DNA from: Gammaproteobacteria bacterium
Lineage (GTDB): Bacteria > Pseudomonadota > Gammaproteobacteria > Pseudomonadales > Pseudohongiellaceae
DNA: 64,000 nucleotides
Direction: 5' to 3'
NCBI GenBank assembly: GCA_030831165.1
Contig: JAURLP010000036.1
Location: forward strand, 125,825-189,824
Part shown: one piece after another, positions 8,829-18,591 of the stretch
Numbering within the stretch: the stretch's first letter is position 1
How the letters are laid out: each line of letters begins with the position of its first letter
Translations under genes and position numbers: made by a program
Notes under the pieces: generated by a model
Databases searched by the model: none
What the model was told of the DNA's origin: nothing
Seen by the model: only the letters and a program-made list of their open reading frames with translations

Positions 8829-10256
8829 ATGAGAGAGTACTTACAGTTCTATATTAATGGTGAGTGGGTTGATCCCGTTCAGGCAAATCCATTCGCTGTT
8901 ATTGATCCGGCAACAGAAGAAGTAACTGGACACATTAGTTTAGGCAGTAAAGCAGACGTAGATAAAGCAGTAATAGCTGCAGCTGCGGCATTCAAGACCT
9001 GGTCGCAAACCAGTAAGGAAGAAAGACTCCAAGTGCTCGACCGTATCATTGCCGAATTTGAAAAACGCCTGCCCGAGATGGCAGAGGCCATCACGGAAGA
9101 AATGGGGGCGCCCAGTTGGTTATCATTAGGATCACAGGCGGCACTGGGGGTAAATCATTTTAAAAATACCAGAGCGGTACTTGAACGGTTTGAATTTGAA
9201 GCGGACCGCGGAGGCAGTCATATTAGCCGAGAACCGATTGGCGTTTGTGGCCTTATCACCCCCTGGAACTGGCCAATGAATCAAATATGTGCCAAGACCA
9301 GCCCGGCTTTAGCCGTAGGCTGTACTGTCGTGCTTAAACCCTCAGAAATAGCGCCATATTCGGCAAAAATATTTACAGAAATTATACATGCTGCTGGCGT
9401 GCCTGCTGGCGTTTTTAATCTCGTACAGGGAGAAGGTCCCGTAGTGGGTCAAGCCATCGCGGAACACCCCTTGGTAGACATGGTTTCGATTACCGGCTCC
9501 ACTCGCGCTGGTGTCGCGGTGGCTCAGGCTGCTGCTCCAACTGTCAAACGTGTTCATCAGGAACTCGGAGGTAAAAGTCCAAATATCGTACTTGAAGATG
9601 CAGATCTAGAGGCAGCTGTCACCGGCGGTATCAATAGTGTCATGATGAATTCAGGACAATCCTGTCGGGCGCCAACACGTATGCTAGTGCCCAATAAATT
9701 AATGGATCAAGTTAGCGCAATTGCCAAAGAGGTTGCCGAAAGTTGGGCGCCTGGCGACCCCAAACAAGATAGTCGCATGGGGCCGGTTATTTCAGATCAG
9801 GCCTGGGAAAAAATTCAGCGCCTAATCAAAAGTGGAATTGCAGATGGTGCAACACTGGTTACCGGCGGAGATGGAAAACCAGAAGGTCTAGAGAAAGGCT
9901 ATTTTGTAAAACCAACAGTATTCAGCCATGTTAAGAATGATATGGAAATTGCCAGAGAGGAAATCTTTGGGCCCGTGTTAAGTATTATTGGCTATGATAC
10001 TGAAGAAGAAGCCATTGAGATTGCCAATGATACTGATTATGGCTTGGGCGGCTATGTACAAAGCAAGGATTTAAATAGAGCGCGTAATGTTGCCTCTAAA
10101 ATTCGTGCTGGTTATATCAGCATCAATAATGCCGGAATGGATATTACTGTACCCTTTGGTGGTTATAAGCAATCAGGTAATGGGCGAGAATATGGTGATG
10201 AGGCATTTGGGGAATTCCTTGAATATAAGTCACTCCTCGGCTATAACCCCTCTTAG
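8829..10256 (+). CDS. NAD(P)-dependent aldehyde dehydrogenase
   Basis: Oxidises an aldehyde to the carboxylate; the substrate cannot be read from sequence. The ATG at 8829 follows AAGGCAGG and gives 475 residues starting MREYLQFYINGEWV, a normal family start. An upstream in-frame TTG at 8757 would add non-homologous residues. Seen are the cofactor and catalytic motifs TPWNWPMNQ, KPSEIAP, SITGSTRAG, the general-base glutamate in HQELGGKSPN, the catalytic cysteine in NSGQSCRAPTRM, EEIFGPVLSI and the C-terminal PFGGYKQSGNGRE. The PFGG..SG.GRE and YIN-GEWV patterns suit the broad-specificity class. The TAG stop is the first triplet of the tandem repeat at 10254. Confidence 0.94.
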   Translation: MREYLQFYINGEWVDPVQANPFAVIDPATEEVTGHISLGSKADVDKAVIAAAAAFKTWSQTSKEERLQVLDRIIAEFEKRLPEMAEAITEEMGAPSWLSLGSQAALGVNHFKNTRAVLERFEFEADRGGSHISREPIGVCGLITPWNWPMNQICAKTSPALAVGCTVVLKPSEIAPYSAKIFTEIIHAAGVPAGVFNLVQGEGPVVGQAIAEHPLVDMVSITGSTRAGVAVAQAAAPTVKRVHQELGGKSPNIVLEDADLEAAVTGGINSVMMNSGQSCRAPTRMLVPNKLMDQVSAIAKEVAESWAPGDPKQDSRMGPVISDQAWEKIQRLIKSGIADGATLVTGGDGKPEGLEKGYFVKPTVFSHVKNDMEIAREEIFGPVLSIIGYDTEEEAIEIANDTDYGLGGYVQSKDLNRARNVASKIRAGYISINNAGMDITVPFGGYKQSGNGREYGDEAFGEFLEYKSLLGYNPS

Positions 10257-10346
10257 CTATTGCGCTCGCTAATACGTCGTTAAAGGATAAATTTTATTCA
10301 GTCACTTACCAGTTAGTAAGCTCTTTCTTAAAATTTATCCTTTGCC
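10254..10346. repeat. Palindromic repeat element, copy 1
   Basis: 93-base unit, starting at TAGCTATTGCGCTCGC and ending at ATCCTTTGCC, that recurs almost identically 144 bases downstream. Inside it, AAAGGATAAATTTTA (about 10282-10296) is the exact reverse complement of TAAAATTTATCCTTT (about 10329-10343). The loop holds a smaller inverted repeat CTTAC/GTAAG. The first three bases of the unit are the stop codon of the aldehyde dehydrogenase gene. Weak similarity to copy 2 continues about 20 bases further (CGCT-rich). Structure resembles a non-autonomous palindromic or MITE-like element; it could also act as a transcription terminator or mRNA-stabilising hairpin. Confidence 0.85.
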
Positions 10347-10397
10347 TAGTTTTAGCGTCGCTCATAACGCTAAGAGAATATTATGAGTTTTGATGTT

Positions 10398-10490
10398 TAG
10401 CTATTGCGCTCGCTAATACGTCGTTAAAGGATAAATTTTATTCAGTCACTTACCAGTTAGTAAGCTCCTGCTTAAAATTTATCCTTTGCC
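10398..10490. repeat. Palindromic repeat element, copy 2
   Basis: Second copy of the unit at 10254, differing at about two bases near the end of the loop (CTCCTGCTTA against CTCTTTCTTA). The 15-base inverted arms AAAGGATAAATTTTA/TAAAATTTATCCTTT are preserved exactly. The two copies are in direct orientation, separated by about 50 bases of unrelated sequence. The rest of the gap up to 10704 is AT-rich, with no further full copy and no gene that I can support. Confidence 0.85.
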
Positions 10491-10704
10491 CATTTTGAGC
10501 TTCGCTAATAAGACTAGGATAAGTAGTTATAGTTCTAGCTGGGACTTTGTTAAAAACTGCTTTATCTTGGCTAATAGCACTAAGTAGTATTTTAATAAAA
10601 CTAGGACAAATTAAATCCTCAGTATGAAATGTGCTTTATTAGTAGCATGACGAAGTAGTGTTGGTAAATTTCAAATTTAATCATTAACAAATATTGAAAA
10701 TATT

Positions 10705-11466
10705 ATGACTGCAAAAATTTGTTTCACCATGGACAACCTTTCTGATGCAGCTGATTTAGGTAGGGGCGTCATTGATAAGCCCAGACCAGAGGGCCAACGG
10801 CCAGCTTTAGAGCAGGGCTTTCCGGCCATGCTTGATCTTTACAGTAGGTATGGCGTGAAAGTCACACATTTTCTGGAAGGCTGGAATGGTGAGGCACATC
10901 CTGACATTGTTGAAGATTTAATTAATATGGGGCACAGCGTAGGCATGCATGGCTGGCAGCATGAACCATGGTCTGAATTGAGTCTGGATCAGGAAACGGA
11001 ATTAATGGGCCGTTCAACCGATACATTGCATCAAGCTTCGGGGGTCAGACCAACGGCCTTCAGGGCTCCTGGTGGCAAGCGAACGGTAAACACAGTGAAG
11101 CTGCTGTCGGAATTCGGTTATACCATTGATTCCAGTATGAACGATCAAAATAAAGATGGAGGAGATATTCAGGCCTTAACAGACACGCTTTGGCATGTTC
11201 CTTATCTGGAAGCGACCATAGATGCTCGCCAATGGCTGCAAAAAAGTATTCCTGCCGAAGAAGTAGAATTATCCTGGCATCACTTGCTGGCACAGGCCAG
11301 GCAACAAAATGAATTTTTGGTATTTATCTGGCACCCACATGTTATGGGCATCAATGCTGAATATCGTGCAGTAGGTGAAAGTGTTCTGCAAAAAGTGACA
11401 CAAGAAAAAGGCTTCCAGATTTTGACTCTGGAAGAACTGGTTTCAGCGAAAATAGCTGATCAGTAA
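10705..11466 (+). CDS. Polysaccharide deacetylase family protein (CE4/NodB fold)
   Basis: Metal-dependent hydrolase of the NodB/CE4 fold. Motif 1 reads TMDN rather than the usual TFDD. Motif 2 is GMHGWQHEPW, giving the two metal histidines. Motif 3 is FRAPGGKRT. A C-terminal FIWHPHVMG provides the usual late histidine. Without a signal peptide the 253-residue product is probably cytoplasmic. It is closer to the PgdA/PuuE-like branch that acts on small amides than to secreted chitin or peptidoglycan deacetylases; that is inference. It stands alone between the repeats and a convergent lipoprotein gene. Confidence 0.85.
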   Translation: MTAKICFTMDNLSDAADLGRGVIDKPRPEGQRPALEQGFPAMLDLYSRYGVKVTHFLEGWNGEAHPDIVEDLINMGHSVGMHGWQHEPWSELSLDQETELMGRSTDTLHQASGVRPTAFRAPGGKRTVNTVKLLSEFGYTIDSSMNDQNKDGGDIQALTDTLWHVPYLEATIDARQWLQKSIPAEEVELSWHHLLAQARQQNEFLVFIWHPHVMGINAEYRAVGESVLQKVTQEKGFQILTLEELVSAKIADQ

Positions 11467-11469
11467 GGT

Positions 11470-11784
11470 TTATTGGGGAATGCAGCGATAAAGCGCGTAA
11501 TCCCTCTCTCCATCCACTATTGGAGAAGTTGCAACGATAGTATCGTCTCCCCGTTCTGCCGCCTGATTCCGGGCTAATGCTTGCAGTTCAAGCATCACAT
11601 TACTGGCAGCCCGTTGCAGAATGACTCTGTCTACAACCTCAACATGAGTGGTTCCTGTTCTGACACAACTTGATCCAAGTTCCTCTGCCGTGACGACTCG
11701 GACATTGCTGCCTGCTTCGCTTGTGTCGACCCAGGTACAGCTGCAAAGCGCCAAGATCATTGTAGAAATAAATAAAATTTTCAT
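11470..11784 (-). CDS. DUF4156-type lipoprotein
   Basis: Small secreted lipoprotein of 104 residues. The chosen ATG at 11784 yields MKILFISTMILALCSCTWV, a signal peptide with lipobox and Cys near residue 16. The frame upstream to 11832 lies inside the neighbouring protease gene. The C-W-V start of the mature part, RVVTAEELGSSCVRTGTTHV and the C-terminal RNQAAERGDDTIVA pattern resemble the DUF4156 family (E. coli YjeI-like). Function is unknown. The last part of the upstream protease gene lies just before its start, so the two may be one unit. Confidence 0.75.
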   Translation of the reverse strand: MKILFISTMILALCSCTWVDTSEAGSNVRVVTAEELGSSCVRTGTTHVEVVDRVILQRAASNVMLELQALARNQAAERGDDTIVATSPIVDGERDYALYRCIPQ

Positions 11785-11801
11785 TGTGTGTTTCCTCCTG
11801 G

Positions 11802-12485
11802 TTATCGACGCAGAAAGCGAAACCAGCGCCAAAAGTTTAATAATCCTGCCAGAGAACTGGCCAGATAAGTAAAAGCACAGGCCAGTAGTATATGCCTAAC
11901 TGAGCGCATATCTCTATTATTAATATATTGACCTTGCTTGAGAATTGGCAAGGCTCTGCCAAAACTGGCATCAAACTCAACGGGTAAAGTGACCAGGTGA
12001 ACTATGCTGCTGATGGCGACAGTGATTAATAGGAATAAAATGATCAGGGGCAGCCAGCGAACGCCACCCGGGGTCATGCTGAGTAAAGGCATGGCCATTA
12101 ATGCAATGCCACCAAACTTTTCAGTTTTTTGAGCGAAGCCCACCATGCGGGTTCGGGCAAGAAGCGGTTGATAATTTTTAGCATGTTGCAATGCATGCCC
12201 AAATTCATGAGCCGCAACAGCAACCGCTGTTAGTGACTGGCCGTTTAGATTGCTTTTACTCAAACGGATGGTTTTGCTCATAGGATCATAATGATCCCCA
12301 ACATTGCTGGCTTCTAATTTTAAATACTCCAGGTTAAATTTTTTCCTAAGATGTTTTATGAATTGACCTCCAGTGCCCTGGATGTCATCTCGTGGTTTGC
12401 TGTGTTTGGTGAGAATATATTTGGCCCACTGTTGTGGACCAAGAATTAAGGCTGCTAAAAGCAGTATGAGGATGAGCAGTATCAT
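11802..12485 (-). CDS. YugP-like membrane zinc metallopeptidase
   Basis: Membrane protease-like protein of the Zn_peptidase_2 (YugP) family, 227 residues. It begins with an N-terminal transmembrane segment, then a region with NVGDHYDPMSKTIRLS. The zinc motif VAAHEFGHALQHA follows near residue 92, and then several hydrophobic helices with VTLPVEFDASFGRALPIL. This order (HEFGHALQH, then TLPVEFDAS) is characteristic of the family. Substrates are not known. It lies downstream of ahcY, separated by a strong hairpin, so it is probably expressed independently. Confidence 0.9.
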   Translation of the reverse strand: MILLILILLLAALILGPQQWAKYILTKHSKPRDDIQGTGGQFIKHLRKKFNLEYLKLEASNVGDHYDPMSKTIRLSKSNLNGQSLTAVAVAAHEFGHALQHAKNYQPLLARTRMVGFAQKTEKFGGIALMAMPLLSMTPGGVRWLPLIILFLLITVAISSIVHLVTLPVEFDASFGRALPILKQGQYINNRDMRSVRHILLACAFTYLASSLAGLLNFWRWFRFLRR

Positions 12486-12514
12486 GCCACGAAGTAAAGC
12501 ATACCTGGAATTAA

Positions 12515-12552
12515 GGGTTGGAGTAGATTAATGACTTATTCTACTCCAACCC
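12515..12552 (-). terminator. Hairpin after ahcY
   Basis: GGGTTGGAGTAGA and TCTACTCCAACCC form a perfect 13-base-pair stem with a short AT-rich loop, 11 bases past the ahcY stop in its direction of transcription. There is no long T-run after it, so it may be a weak terminator or an mRNA 3'-end stabiliser. Confidence 0.6.
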
Positions 12553-12562
12553 TAGGCAGTTA

Positions 12563-13966
12563 CTAATATTTATAGGCGTCCGGCTTGAAAGGACCGTCTA
12601 CAGGAATACCAAGGTATTCAGATTGTTGCTGAGTCATGCGAGTAAGTACACCACCAAAACCTCTGACCATACAAGCTGCAACTTCTTCGTCGAGATGTTT
12701 CGGTAAGACTTCTACTTTCAGCTTGGCTTTTTTCGTCGCTTCATCTTGGTCAGCATATTTACGTTCCCACAGGAACATTTGGGCCAACACCTGGTTAGCG
12801 AAGGAGCCATCCATTATGCGCGAAGGATGCCCAGTCGCATTACCCAGGTTAATCAGGCGACCTTCAGAAAGCAGGATCAGATAATCATCATTACCATCCG
12901 CGTTGGCGCCTCGTATTACCCGGTGTACTTGTGGTTTAACTTCCTCAAATTTCCAATTTTTGCGCATAAAAGCGGTGTTAATTTCGCTATCGAAGTGGCC
13001 GATGTTACAGACTACAGACCCAGTTTTAAGAGCACTTAGCATATTTGCATCACAAACATCCACATTACCTGTGGTGGTGACAATCAGGTCAGTGTTTTGC
13101 ATTAGTTGTGCATTAATACAGTCAGGTTTGCCAGTATTAATACCGTTAATGTAAGGAGAAACAACTTCAAAACCATCCATGCAGGCTTGCATCGCACAGA
13201 TAGGATCTATTTCGGTAATTTTTACGATCATGCCTTCCTGGTTGAGACTTTGTGCAGAACCTTTTCCTACATCACCGTAGCCGATTACCAGAGCTTTTTT
13301 ACCAGCCAGCAACATATCGGTACCACGTTTAATCCCGTCGTTGAGACTGTGGCGACAACCATACTTGTTGTCATTTTTGGCCTTGGTGACAGAGTCATTC
13401 ACATTGATGGCGGGCACTTTTAATGTACCTTCCTCAAGCATTTCATAAAGTCTGTGCACGCCTGTCGTTGTTTCCTCAGTAATACCATGAATATGATTTA
13501 GCATCTCAGGAAATTTATTGTGCACCATAGAGGTTAGATCGCCGCCATCGTCCAGCAGCATGTTGGCATCCCAGGGCTGGCCATCTTTTAAAATTGTCTG
13601 TTCTATACACCATTCTGCTTCTTCTTCAGTTTGTCCCTTCCAGGCATAAACGGCGACACCGGCGGCTGCCATAGCCGCTGCAGCATGATCCTGGGTAGAA
13701 AAAATATTACAGGATGACCAGCGAACTTCAGCGCCTAATGCAAGAAGTGTTTCTATCAGCACAGCTGTTTGAATAGTCATGTGTATGCAGCCAATAATTT
13801 TCGCACCGGCCAGTGGTTGTTCTTTGCTGTATTTTTCGCGCAGTGTCATCAAAGCAGGCATTTCTGCTTCAGCCAGAGTGATTTCACGACGGCCGTAATC
13901 AGCCAGAGTGATATCGGCAACTTTATAATCTTCTGTTTCAACAACTTGCATGTTTGGATTACTCAT
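12563..13966 (-). CDS. ahcY: Adenosylhomocysteinase
   Basis: Hydrolyses S-adenosylhomocysteine to adenosine and homocysteine, clearing the product of methyltransferases. Length 467 with the bacterial insertion. Seen are [32 protein letters not shown], the NAD-binding [28 protein letters not shown] and the C-terminal PDAYKY, all typical. metK lies immediately upstream on the same strand, so SAM synthesis and SAH removal are co-located; a single methyl-cycle operon is likely. A short hairpin lies between the two genes. Confidence 0.97.
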   Translation of the reverse strand: MSNPNMQVVETEDYKVADITLADYGRREITLAEAEMPALMTLREKYSKEQPLAGAKIIGCIHMTIQTAVLIETLLALGAEVRWSSCNIFSTQDHAAAAMAAAGVAVYAWKGQTEEEAEWCIEQTILKDGQPWDANMLLDDGGDLTSMVHNKFPEMLNHIHGITEETTTGVHRLYEMLEEGTLKVPAINVNDSVTKAKNDNKYGCRHSLNDGIKRGTDMLLAGKKALVIGYGDVGKGSAQSLNQEGMIVKITEIDPICAMQACMDGFEVVSPYINGINTGKPDCINAQLMQNTDLIVTTTGNVDVCDANMLSALKTGSVVCNIGHFDSEINTAFMRKNWKFEEVKPQVHRVIRGANADGNDDYLILLSEGRLINLGNATGHPSRIMDGSFANQVLAQMFLWERKYADQDEATKKAKLKVEVLPKHLDEEVAACMVRGFGGVLTRMTQQQSEYLGIPVDGPFKPDAYKY

Positions 13967-14001
13967 TTTTATTTCCTGTAGTGTTCTTTAGTGCTCTGAT
14001 T

Positions 14002-14026
14002 TAAAAGCCTCTACTCAATTTAGAGG
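14002..14026 (-). terminator. Weak hairpin between metK and ahcY
   Basis: CCTCTA and TAGAGG form a six-base-pair stem with a seven-base loop. In the leftward direction it is followed by CTTTTAA. It could attenuate read-through from metK into ahcY. The stem is short and it may be chance. Confidence 0.35.
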
Positions 14027-14066
14027 ATTAAATTGGTCTTGGATACTTGGGTTAAAAGGAAAGTGC

Positions 14067-15227
14067 TTATAAACCAGCGTCTGATTTTAGAGCCTCGGCC
14101 TTGTCAGTACGTTCCCAAGAGAATTCCTCTCGACCAAAATGACCATAGGCCGCAGTATTTTGATAAATAGGCTGCAATAGATTCAGCATTTCAGTTAATC
14201 CACCTGGACGAAGTTCGAAATGTGCTCTGACCAATCGGGTGATGGCCAGGTCATCAATTTTTCCTGTACCGAAGGTATCAACCAAAACAGAAGTTGGATC
14301 AGCCACACCAATCGCATAAGAAAGCTGGACTTCACACCTGTCTGCAATGCCAGCAGCAACGATATTTTTTGCAATATAACGAGCCAGATAGGCTGCAGAG
14401 CGGTCAACTTTTGAAGGATCTTTGCCGGAAAAGGCTCCACCGCCATGACGCGCCATACCACCATAGGTATCGACAATAATTTTACGGCCGGTTAACCCGC
14501 AATCGCCATGCGGGCCACCAATAACGAAACGACCAGTAGGGTTGATATGATATTTGGTGTCGGCATCCAGCCATTCTGCCGGCAATACGGGTTTGATGAT
14601 TTCTTCCATTACGCTTTCACGTAGATCAGCATCAGTAACGCCTTCATCATGCTGCGTTGAAAGTACGACGGCATCAATTGATTGTGGCTTGCCATCGATA
14701 TACCTGAAGGTGATTTGGCTTTTAGCATCGGGTCTCAGAAAAGGCAGGCTGCCGCTTTTACGCACTTCAGCCTGACGTTTTACCAATAAGTGGGAATAGG
14801 TGATTGGTGCCGGCATAAGCACATCTGTTTCACGACAGGCATAACCAAACATTAGACCCTGGTCACCAGCCCCTTGTTCTTTGGGATCACCCCTATCAAC
14901 TCCCTGGTTGATGTCAGTGGACTGTTCGCCAATGGCGTTTAAAACTGCACAGCTTTTATAGTCAAAGCCCATGGCTGAATCGTCATAACCTATTTTTTTA
15001 ATGACGCCACGAACAATTCGTTCCACATCAATCGAGACATCTTCTTTCATTTTAACTTCACCAGCGACCAGGGCCAGACCGGTTTTTGTTAAAGTCTCGA
15101 CCGCCACACGTGCGTTGGGGTCTTGGGCGATAATCGCATCCAGAATGGCATCAGAAATCTGATCACAAATTTTATCAGGATGACCTTCTGATACTGATTC
15201 GGAGGTAAAAAGTGCGGCTTCAGTCAT
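14067..15227 (-). CDS. metK: S-adenosylmethionine synthetase
   Basis: Makes S-adenosylmethionine from methionine and ATP. The 386-residue product shows [20 protein letters not shown] at the N terminus, [12 protein letters not shown] in the middle, the P-loop-like [14 protein letters not shown] and [19 protein letters not shown]. All are family signatures, and the active-site His and Lys are in place. It is followed by ahcY on the same strand. No known SAM riboswitch could be recognised by eye in the 300 bases upstream. Confidence 0.98.
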   Translation of the reverse strand: MTEAALFTSESVSEGHPDKICDQISDAILDAIIAQDPNARVAVETLTKTGLALVAGEVKMKEDVSIDVERIVRGVIKKIGYDDSAMGFDYKSCAVLNAIGEQSTDINQGVDRGDPKEQGAGDQGLMFGYACRETDVLMPAPITYSHLLVKRQAEVRKSGSLPFLRPDAKSQITFRYIDGKPQSIDAVVLSTQHDEGVTDADLRESVMEEIIKPVLPAEWLDADTKYHINPTGRFVIGGPHGDCGLTGRKIIVDTYGGMARHGGGAFSGKDPSKVDRSAAYLARYIAKNIVAAGIADRCEVQLSYAIGVADPTSVLVDTFGTGKIDDLAITRLVRAHFELRPGGLTEMLNLLQPIYQNTAAYGHFGREEFSWERTDKAEALKSDAGL

Positions 15228-15530
15228 AAAATTCTCTAATCTTTATATTCAGTTTAAATGATGCTTATTCTTAAGGAGGCGTAATGTAACATTGGTAGAC
15301 TTTTCACGCAATTTTCATCGTCTTAGATCAGGTCAGCTAAAATCCCCTGCGATACTCATATTTGTGGTAATTATTGGCTGACGGCGCTGGTATATTTTAA
15401 CCGTCTGAGAGAGAATAGCGGGTCTTTAATTTCAAACAGTTGTAGCTCTCTGCTGTCTAATGCATTTTCAAAAAGTGCCTTGTAAACAATAATGAAAGCG
15501 TTAAATTAAGCGCTGAAATCAGGAGAACCC
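15228..15530. other. Divergent promoter region between metK and tkt
   Basis: 303 non-coding bases between divergent genes, so both promoters must lie here. The tkt start is preceded by AGGAG. I see short AT-rich stretches such as GGTATATTTTAACC but no site good enough to name. A methionine or SAM control element would be expected on the metK side; I did not recognise a MetJ box array or a riboswitch core. Confidence 0.5.
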
Positions 15531-17555
15531 ATGGGGGAAAATACCGAAAGTAATACCGGTATCGATCGTCAAGCGTCAAGAATTGATTGTGCTAATGCCA
15601 TAAGAGCACTAAGCATGGATGCAGTCCAAAAAGCCAAGTCGGGTCATCCGGGCGCCCCGATGGGTATGGCTGATATTGCCGAAGTCCTTTGGCATGACTA
15701 TTTAAAGCATAACCCTCTAAATCCAGGCTGGGTCAACCGCGACCGCTTTATATTGTCTAATGGCCACGGCTCCATGCTGGTTTATTCTTTACTGCATTTG
15801 TCGGGTTATGAATTAACTATAGAGGATTTGCAAAATTTTCGTCAACTACACTCCAAAACCCCAGGTCACCCGGAATATGGTTATACCCCTGGTGTAGAAA
15901 CGACTACTGGCCCTCTCGGGCAAGGCCTGGCTAATGGTGTGGGCATGGCAATTGCTGAACGCACTTTGGCAGCCCAGTTTAATCGTGATGCCTTAAATAT
16001 TGTTGATCATTACACCTACGTTTTTGCTGGAGACGGTTGTCTGATGGAGGGGATTTCGCATGAAGTCTGCTCTCTTGCCGGGACTCTGGGTTTAGGCAAG
16101 CTCATTGTTTTTTATGATGACAATGGCATTTCTATAGATGGCGAAGTAAGTGAATGGTTTGCCGATGATACCGATTTACGTTTTCAGTCCTATAACTGGC
16201 AAGTCCTGAAAGCTGATGGACATAATCCCGTTGAAATAGCATCTGCTATTGAAGCAGCTCAGCAAAATACGGATCAACCAAGCCTGATAATTTGCAAGAC
16301 CATCATCGGGAAAGGTTCTCCGAATAAACAGGGTAAAGAGAGCTCGCATGGAGCGCCTTTAGGTGAAGAAGAAATAGAAGCCACACGCAAAGCCCTGGAC
16401 TGGCCACATCCGCCTTTCGAAATTCCAGATGATGTTTATAAGACCTGGAACGCTCATGAATCGGGTCGTAAAAACGAAGCTGCCTGGCAATCATTATTTA
16501 TGCATTATGAGCAGGAATATCCAGAACTGGCCATGGAGTTCATGCGCAGAATGAGCGGGCAGTTATATGAGGAGTTTACTGGGCAGGCTGATAAGTTTAT
16601 TCAGGCCTGTGTCGACAAAGCAGAAGCACTTGCTTCGCGTAAAGCATCTCAAAACGCTATTGCTGCCTTTGGCAGAATCTTGCCCGAGTTGATAGGTGGC
16701 TCTGCAGACTTAACCGGTTCAAACCTAAGCAATTGGTCTGGCAGTAAGGCAATCTCAAAAGAGCCAGATGGAAACTATATTTATTATGGTGTTCGAGAGT
16801 TCGGTATGTTGGCGATAAATAATGGCATTGCCTTACATGGTGGCTTTATTCCTTATGGCGCTACCTTTCTGATATTTATGGAATATGGCAGAAACGCAGC
16901 TCGCATGGCCGCCCTTATGAAGCTGCAAAGCATCATGGTTTTCACTCATGATTCTATTGGGCAAGGAGAAGATGGCCCGACTCATCAGGCCATAGAACAG
17001 GTAAGTAATTTACGCCTGACACCAAATATGTCGGTTTGGCGCCCTGCAGATTCAGTTGAAACAGCGGTTGCCTGGAAGGCAGCGATTCTGAGAAGCGATG
17101 GTCCTACGTCATTAATATTATCACGCCAGGGCTTGCCTCATTTAACCAGAACACAAGCCCAGGTTAATGATATTGCCAAAGGCGCCTATATTCTTCTTGA
17201 TTGCGAAGGTGAGCCTGAAGTCATTGTTATCGCGACGGGTTCGGAAGTGGCGGTCAGTCTGGAAGCAGTGCAGAATGCCAATGCAAAAGGTTTGAAAGTA
17301 CGCCTGATAAGCATGCCTTCAACGGATTTATTTGATGCTCAAGATTCGACATACAAAGAAGCAATCCTGCCTTCTTCTGTCCGTAAACGACTGGCTGTTG
17401 AGGCGGCACAACAAGATTACTGGTATAAATATGTTGGCCTGAATGGTGTAGTGATTGGCATGAGTACCTTTGGTGAATCTGCCCCTGGTCCTGTAGTCAT
17501 GGAACATTTTGGTTTTACCGCTGGAAATATTCAGCAAGCGATTGAAAATTTGTGA
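15531..17555 (+). CDS. tkt: Transketolase
   Basis: Thiamine-diphosphate enzyme of the non-oxidative pentose phosphate pathway, moving two-carbon units between sugar phosphates. The 674-residue length is typical. Seen are [49 protein letters not shown], the ThDP-binding [26 protein letters not shown] near residue 475 and a C-terminal transketolase domain with [12 protein letters not shown]. It heads a classical tkt-epd-pgk-fba cluster. Its TGA overlaps the GTG start of epd, so translation is coupled. Confidence 0.97.
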   Translation: MGENTESNTGIDRQASRIDCANAIRALSMDAVQKAKSGHPGAPMGMADIAEVLWHDYLKHNPLNPGWVNRDRFILSNGHGSMLVYSLLHLSGYELTIEDLQNFRQLHSKTPGHPEYGYTPGVETTTGPLGQGLANGVGMAIAERTLAAQFNRDALNIVDHYTYVFAGDGCLMEGISHEVCSLAGTLGLGKLIVFYDDNGISIDGEVSEWFADDTDLRFQSYNWQVLKADGHNPVEIASAIEAAQQNTDQPSLIICKTIIGKGSPNKQGKESSHGAPLGEEEIEATRKALDWPHPPFEIPDDVYKTWNAHESGRKNEAAWQSLFMHYEQEYPELAMEFMRRMSGQLYEEFTGQADKFIQACVDKAEALASRKASQNAIAAFGRILPELIGGSADLTGSNLSNWSGSKAISKEPDGNYIYYGVREFGMLAINNGIALHGGFIPYGATFLIFMEYGRNAARMAALMKLQSIMVFTHDSIGQGEDGPTHQAIEQVSNLRLTPNMSVWRPADSVETAVAWKAAILRSDGPTSLILSRQGLPHLTRTQAQVNDIAKGAYILLDCEGEPEVIVIATGSEVAVSLEAVQNANAKGLKVRLISMPSTDLFDAQDSTYKEAILPSSVRKRLAVEAAQQDYWYKYVGLNGVVIGMSTFGESAPGPVVMEHFGFTAGNIQQAIENL

Positions 17556-18559
17556 AACTGGCAATTAATGGGTTAGGGCGCATTGGCCGCAATGTTCTTC
17601 GGGCTCATTACGAAAGATCTCTTTCAGCAAACATAGAGATAGTCGCTGTTAATGAGTTGGCCGATCTGGCCACGCTTGCCCATCTTATTAAGTACGACAG
17701 TACCCATGGACGTTTTAAGGGGAAAGTAAGGACTTCAGAAGACAAATTGTTAATCAATGAAGATGAGATTGCGGTTACCCAGATAGAGAATATTGCCAAA
17801 TTGAATTGGCAAGGTATTGATCTGGTACTGGAATGTACGGGCGCTTTTAATAAACGTAGCGATGCCGAATCACATTTGCAAAGTGGCGCCAGGCGGGTCT
17901 TATTTTCTCAGCCAGCAAGTCCTGATGTTGATATCACTCTCGTCTACGGGATAAATCATCAGGAGCTTAAAAAAGAACATACTATTATTTCTGCTGCGTC
18001 CTGCACGACCTATAGCTCGGTGCCAGTAATTAAGGTCCTGGATGACGCGCTCGGGATAAAAAACGGCATGATCACCACTATTCATTCAGCGATGAATGAC
18101 CAACCCTTGATCGACGCTTTCCATAATACCAATCTTCGACTGACTCGCAGTGCTTTCCAGTCGATAATCCCAGTAGAAACGGCTTTAGCTAAAGGTATAG
18201 AACGAATTCTGCCCTCTATGGCCGGCAAGTTCGAAGCTCAGGCAATAAGAGTGCCTACAATCAATGTTTCTGCTATCGATTTGACCATTTATGTGAAGAA
18301 AGCCTGTTCAGTTGAAGAGGTAAATCAGATCATTAAAACTGCTTCAAAGGCCTTGCCGGATGAAGTATTAGGTTATACCAATGAACCTTTGGCATCTTGT
18401 GACTTTAATCATGATCCGCGTTCAGCTATTGTGGACCTGAGTCAAACTAAAGTCAGTGGCCAGCATCTGGTAAAAATTCTGGTGTGGTTTGATAATGAAT
18501 GGGCTTACGCTAACCGAATGCTTGATGTGGCAGAATTAATTTCAGGTCTTGCAGATTAA
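17552..18559 (+). CDS. epd: Erythrose-4-phosphate dehydrogenase (GAPDH family)
   Basis: NAD-dependent dehydrogenase; in enterics it supplies 4-phosphoerythronate for pyridoxal phosphate synthesis, and in other lineages it may act as a glycolytic or gluconeogenic GAPDH. The Rossmann motif NGLGRIGRN opens the protein. The catalytic Cys lies in [14 protein letters not shown] and the active-site His in [10 protein letters not shown]. That HSAM segment, [12 protein letters not shown] and [16 protein letters not shown] all point to Epd rather than GapA (which has HAYTxDQ). The residue after the CTT triad is Tyr where Asn is usual. Start is a GTG at 17552 overlapping tkt. Confidence 0.88.
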   Translation: MKLAINGLGRIGRNVLRAHYERSLSANIEIVAVNELADLATLAHLIKYDSTHGRFKGKVRTSEDKLLINEDEIAVTQIENIAKLNWQGIDLVLECTGAFNKRSDAESHLQSGARRVLFSQPASPDVDITLVYGINHQELKKEHTIISAASCTTYSSVPVIKVLDDALGIKNGMITTIHSAMNDQPLIDAFHNTNLRLTRSAFQSIIPVETALAKGIERILPSMAGKFEAQAIRVPTINVSAIDLTIYVKKACSVEEVNQIIKTASKALPDEVLGYTNEPLASCDFNHDPRSAIVDLSQTKVSGQHLVKILVWFDNEWAYANRMLDVAELISGLAD

Positions 18560-18591
18560 GTAGACAAAAGAGTGGAAATGTTGGAGTAATA

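Noticed and set aside
15228..15530. Possible SAM riboswitch or MetJ boxes upstream of metK
   Set aside because: No conserved riboswitch core and no tandem AGACGTCT-like boxes could be seen.
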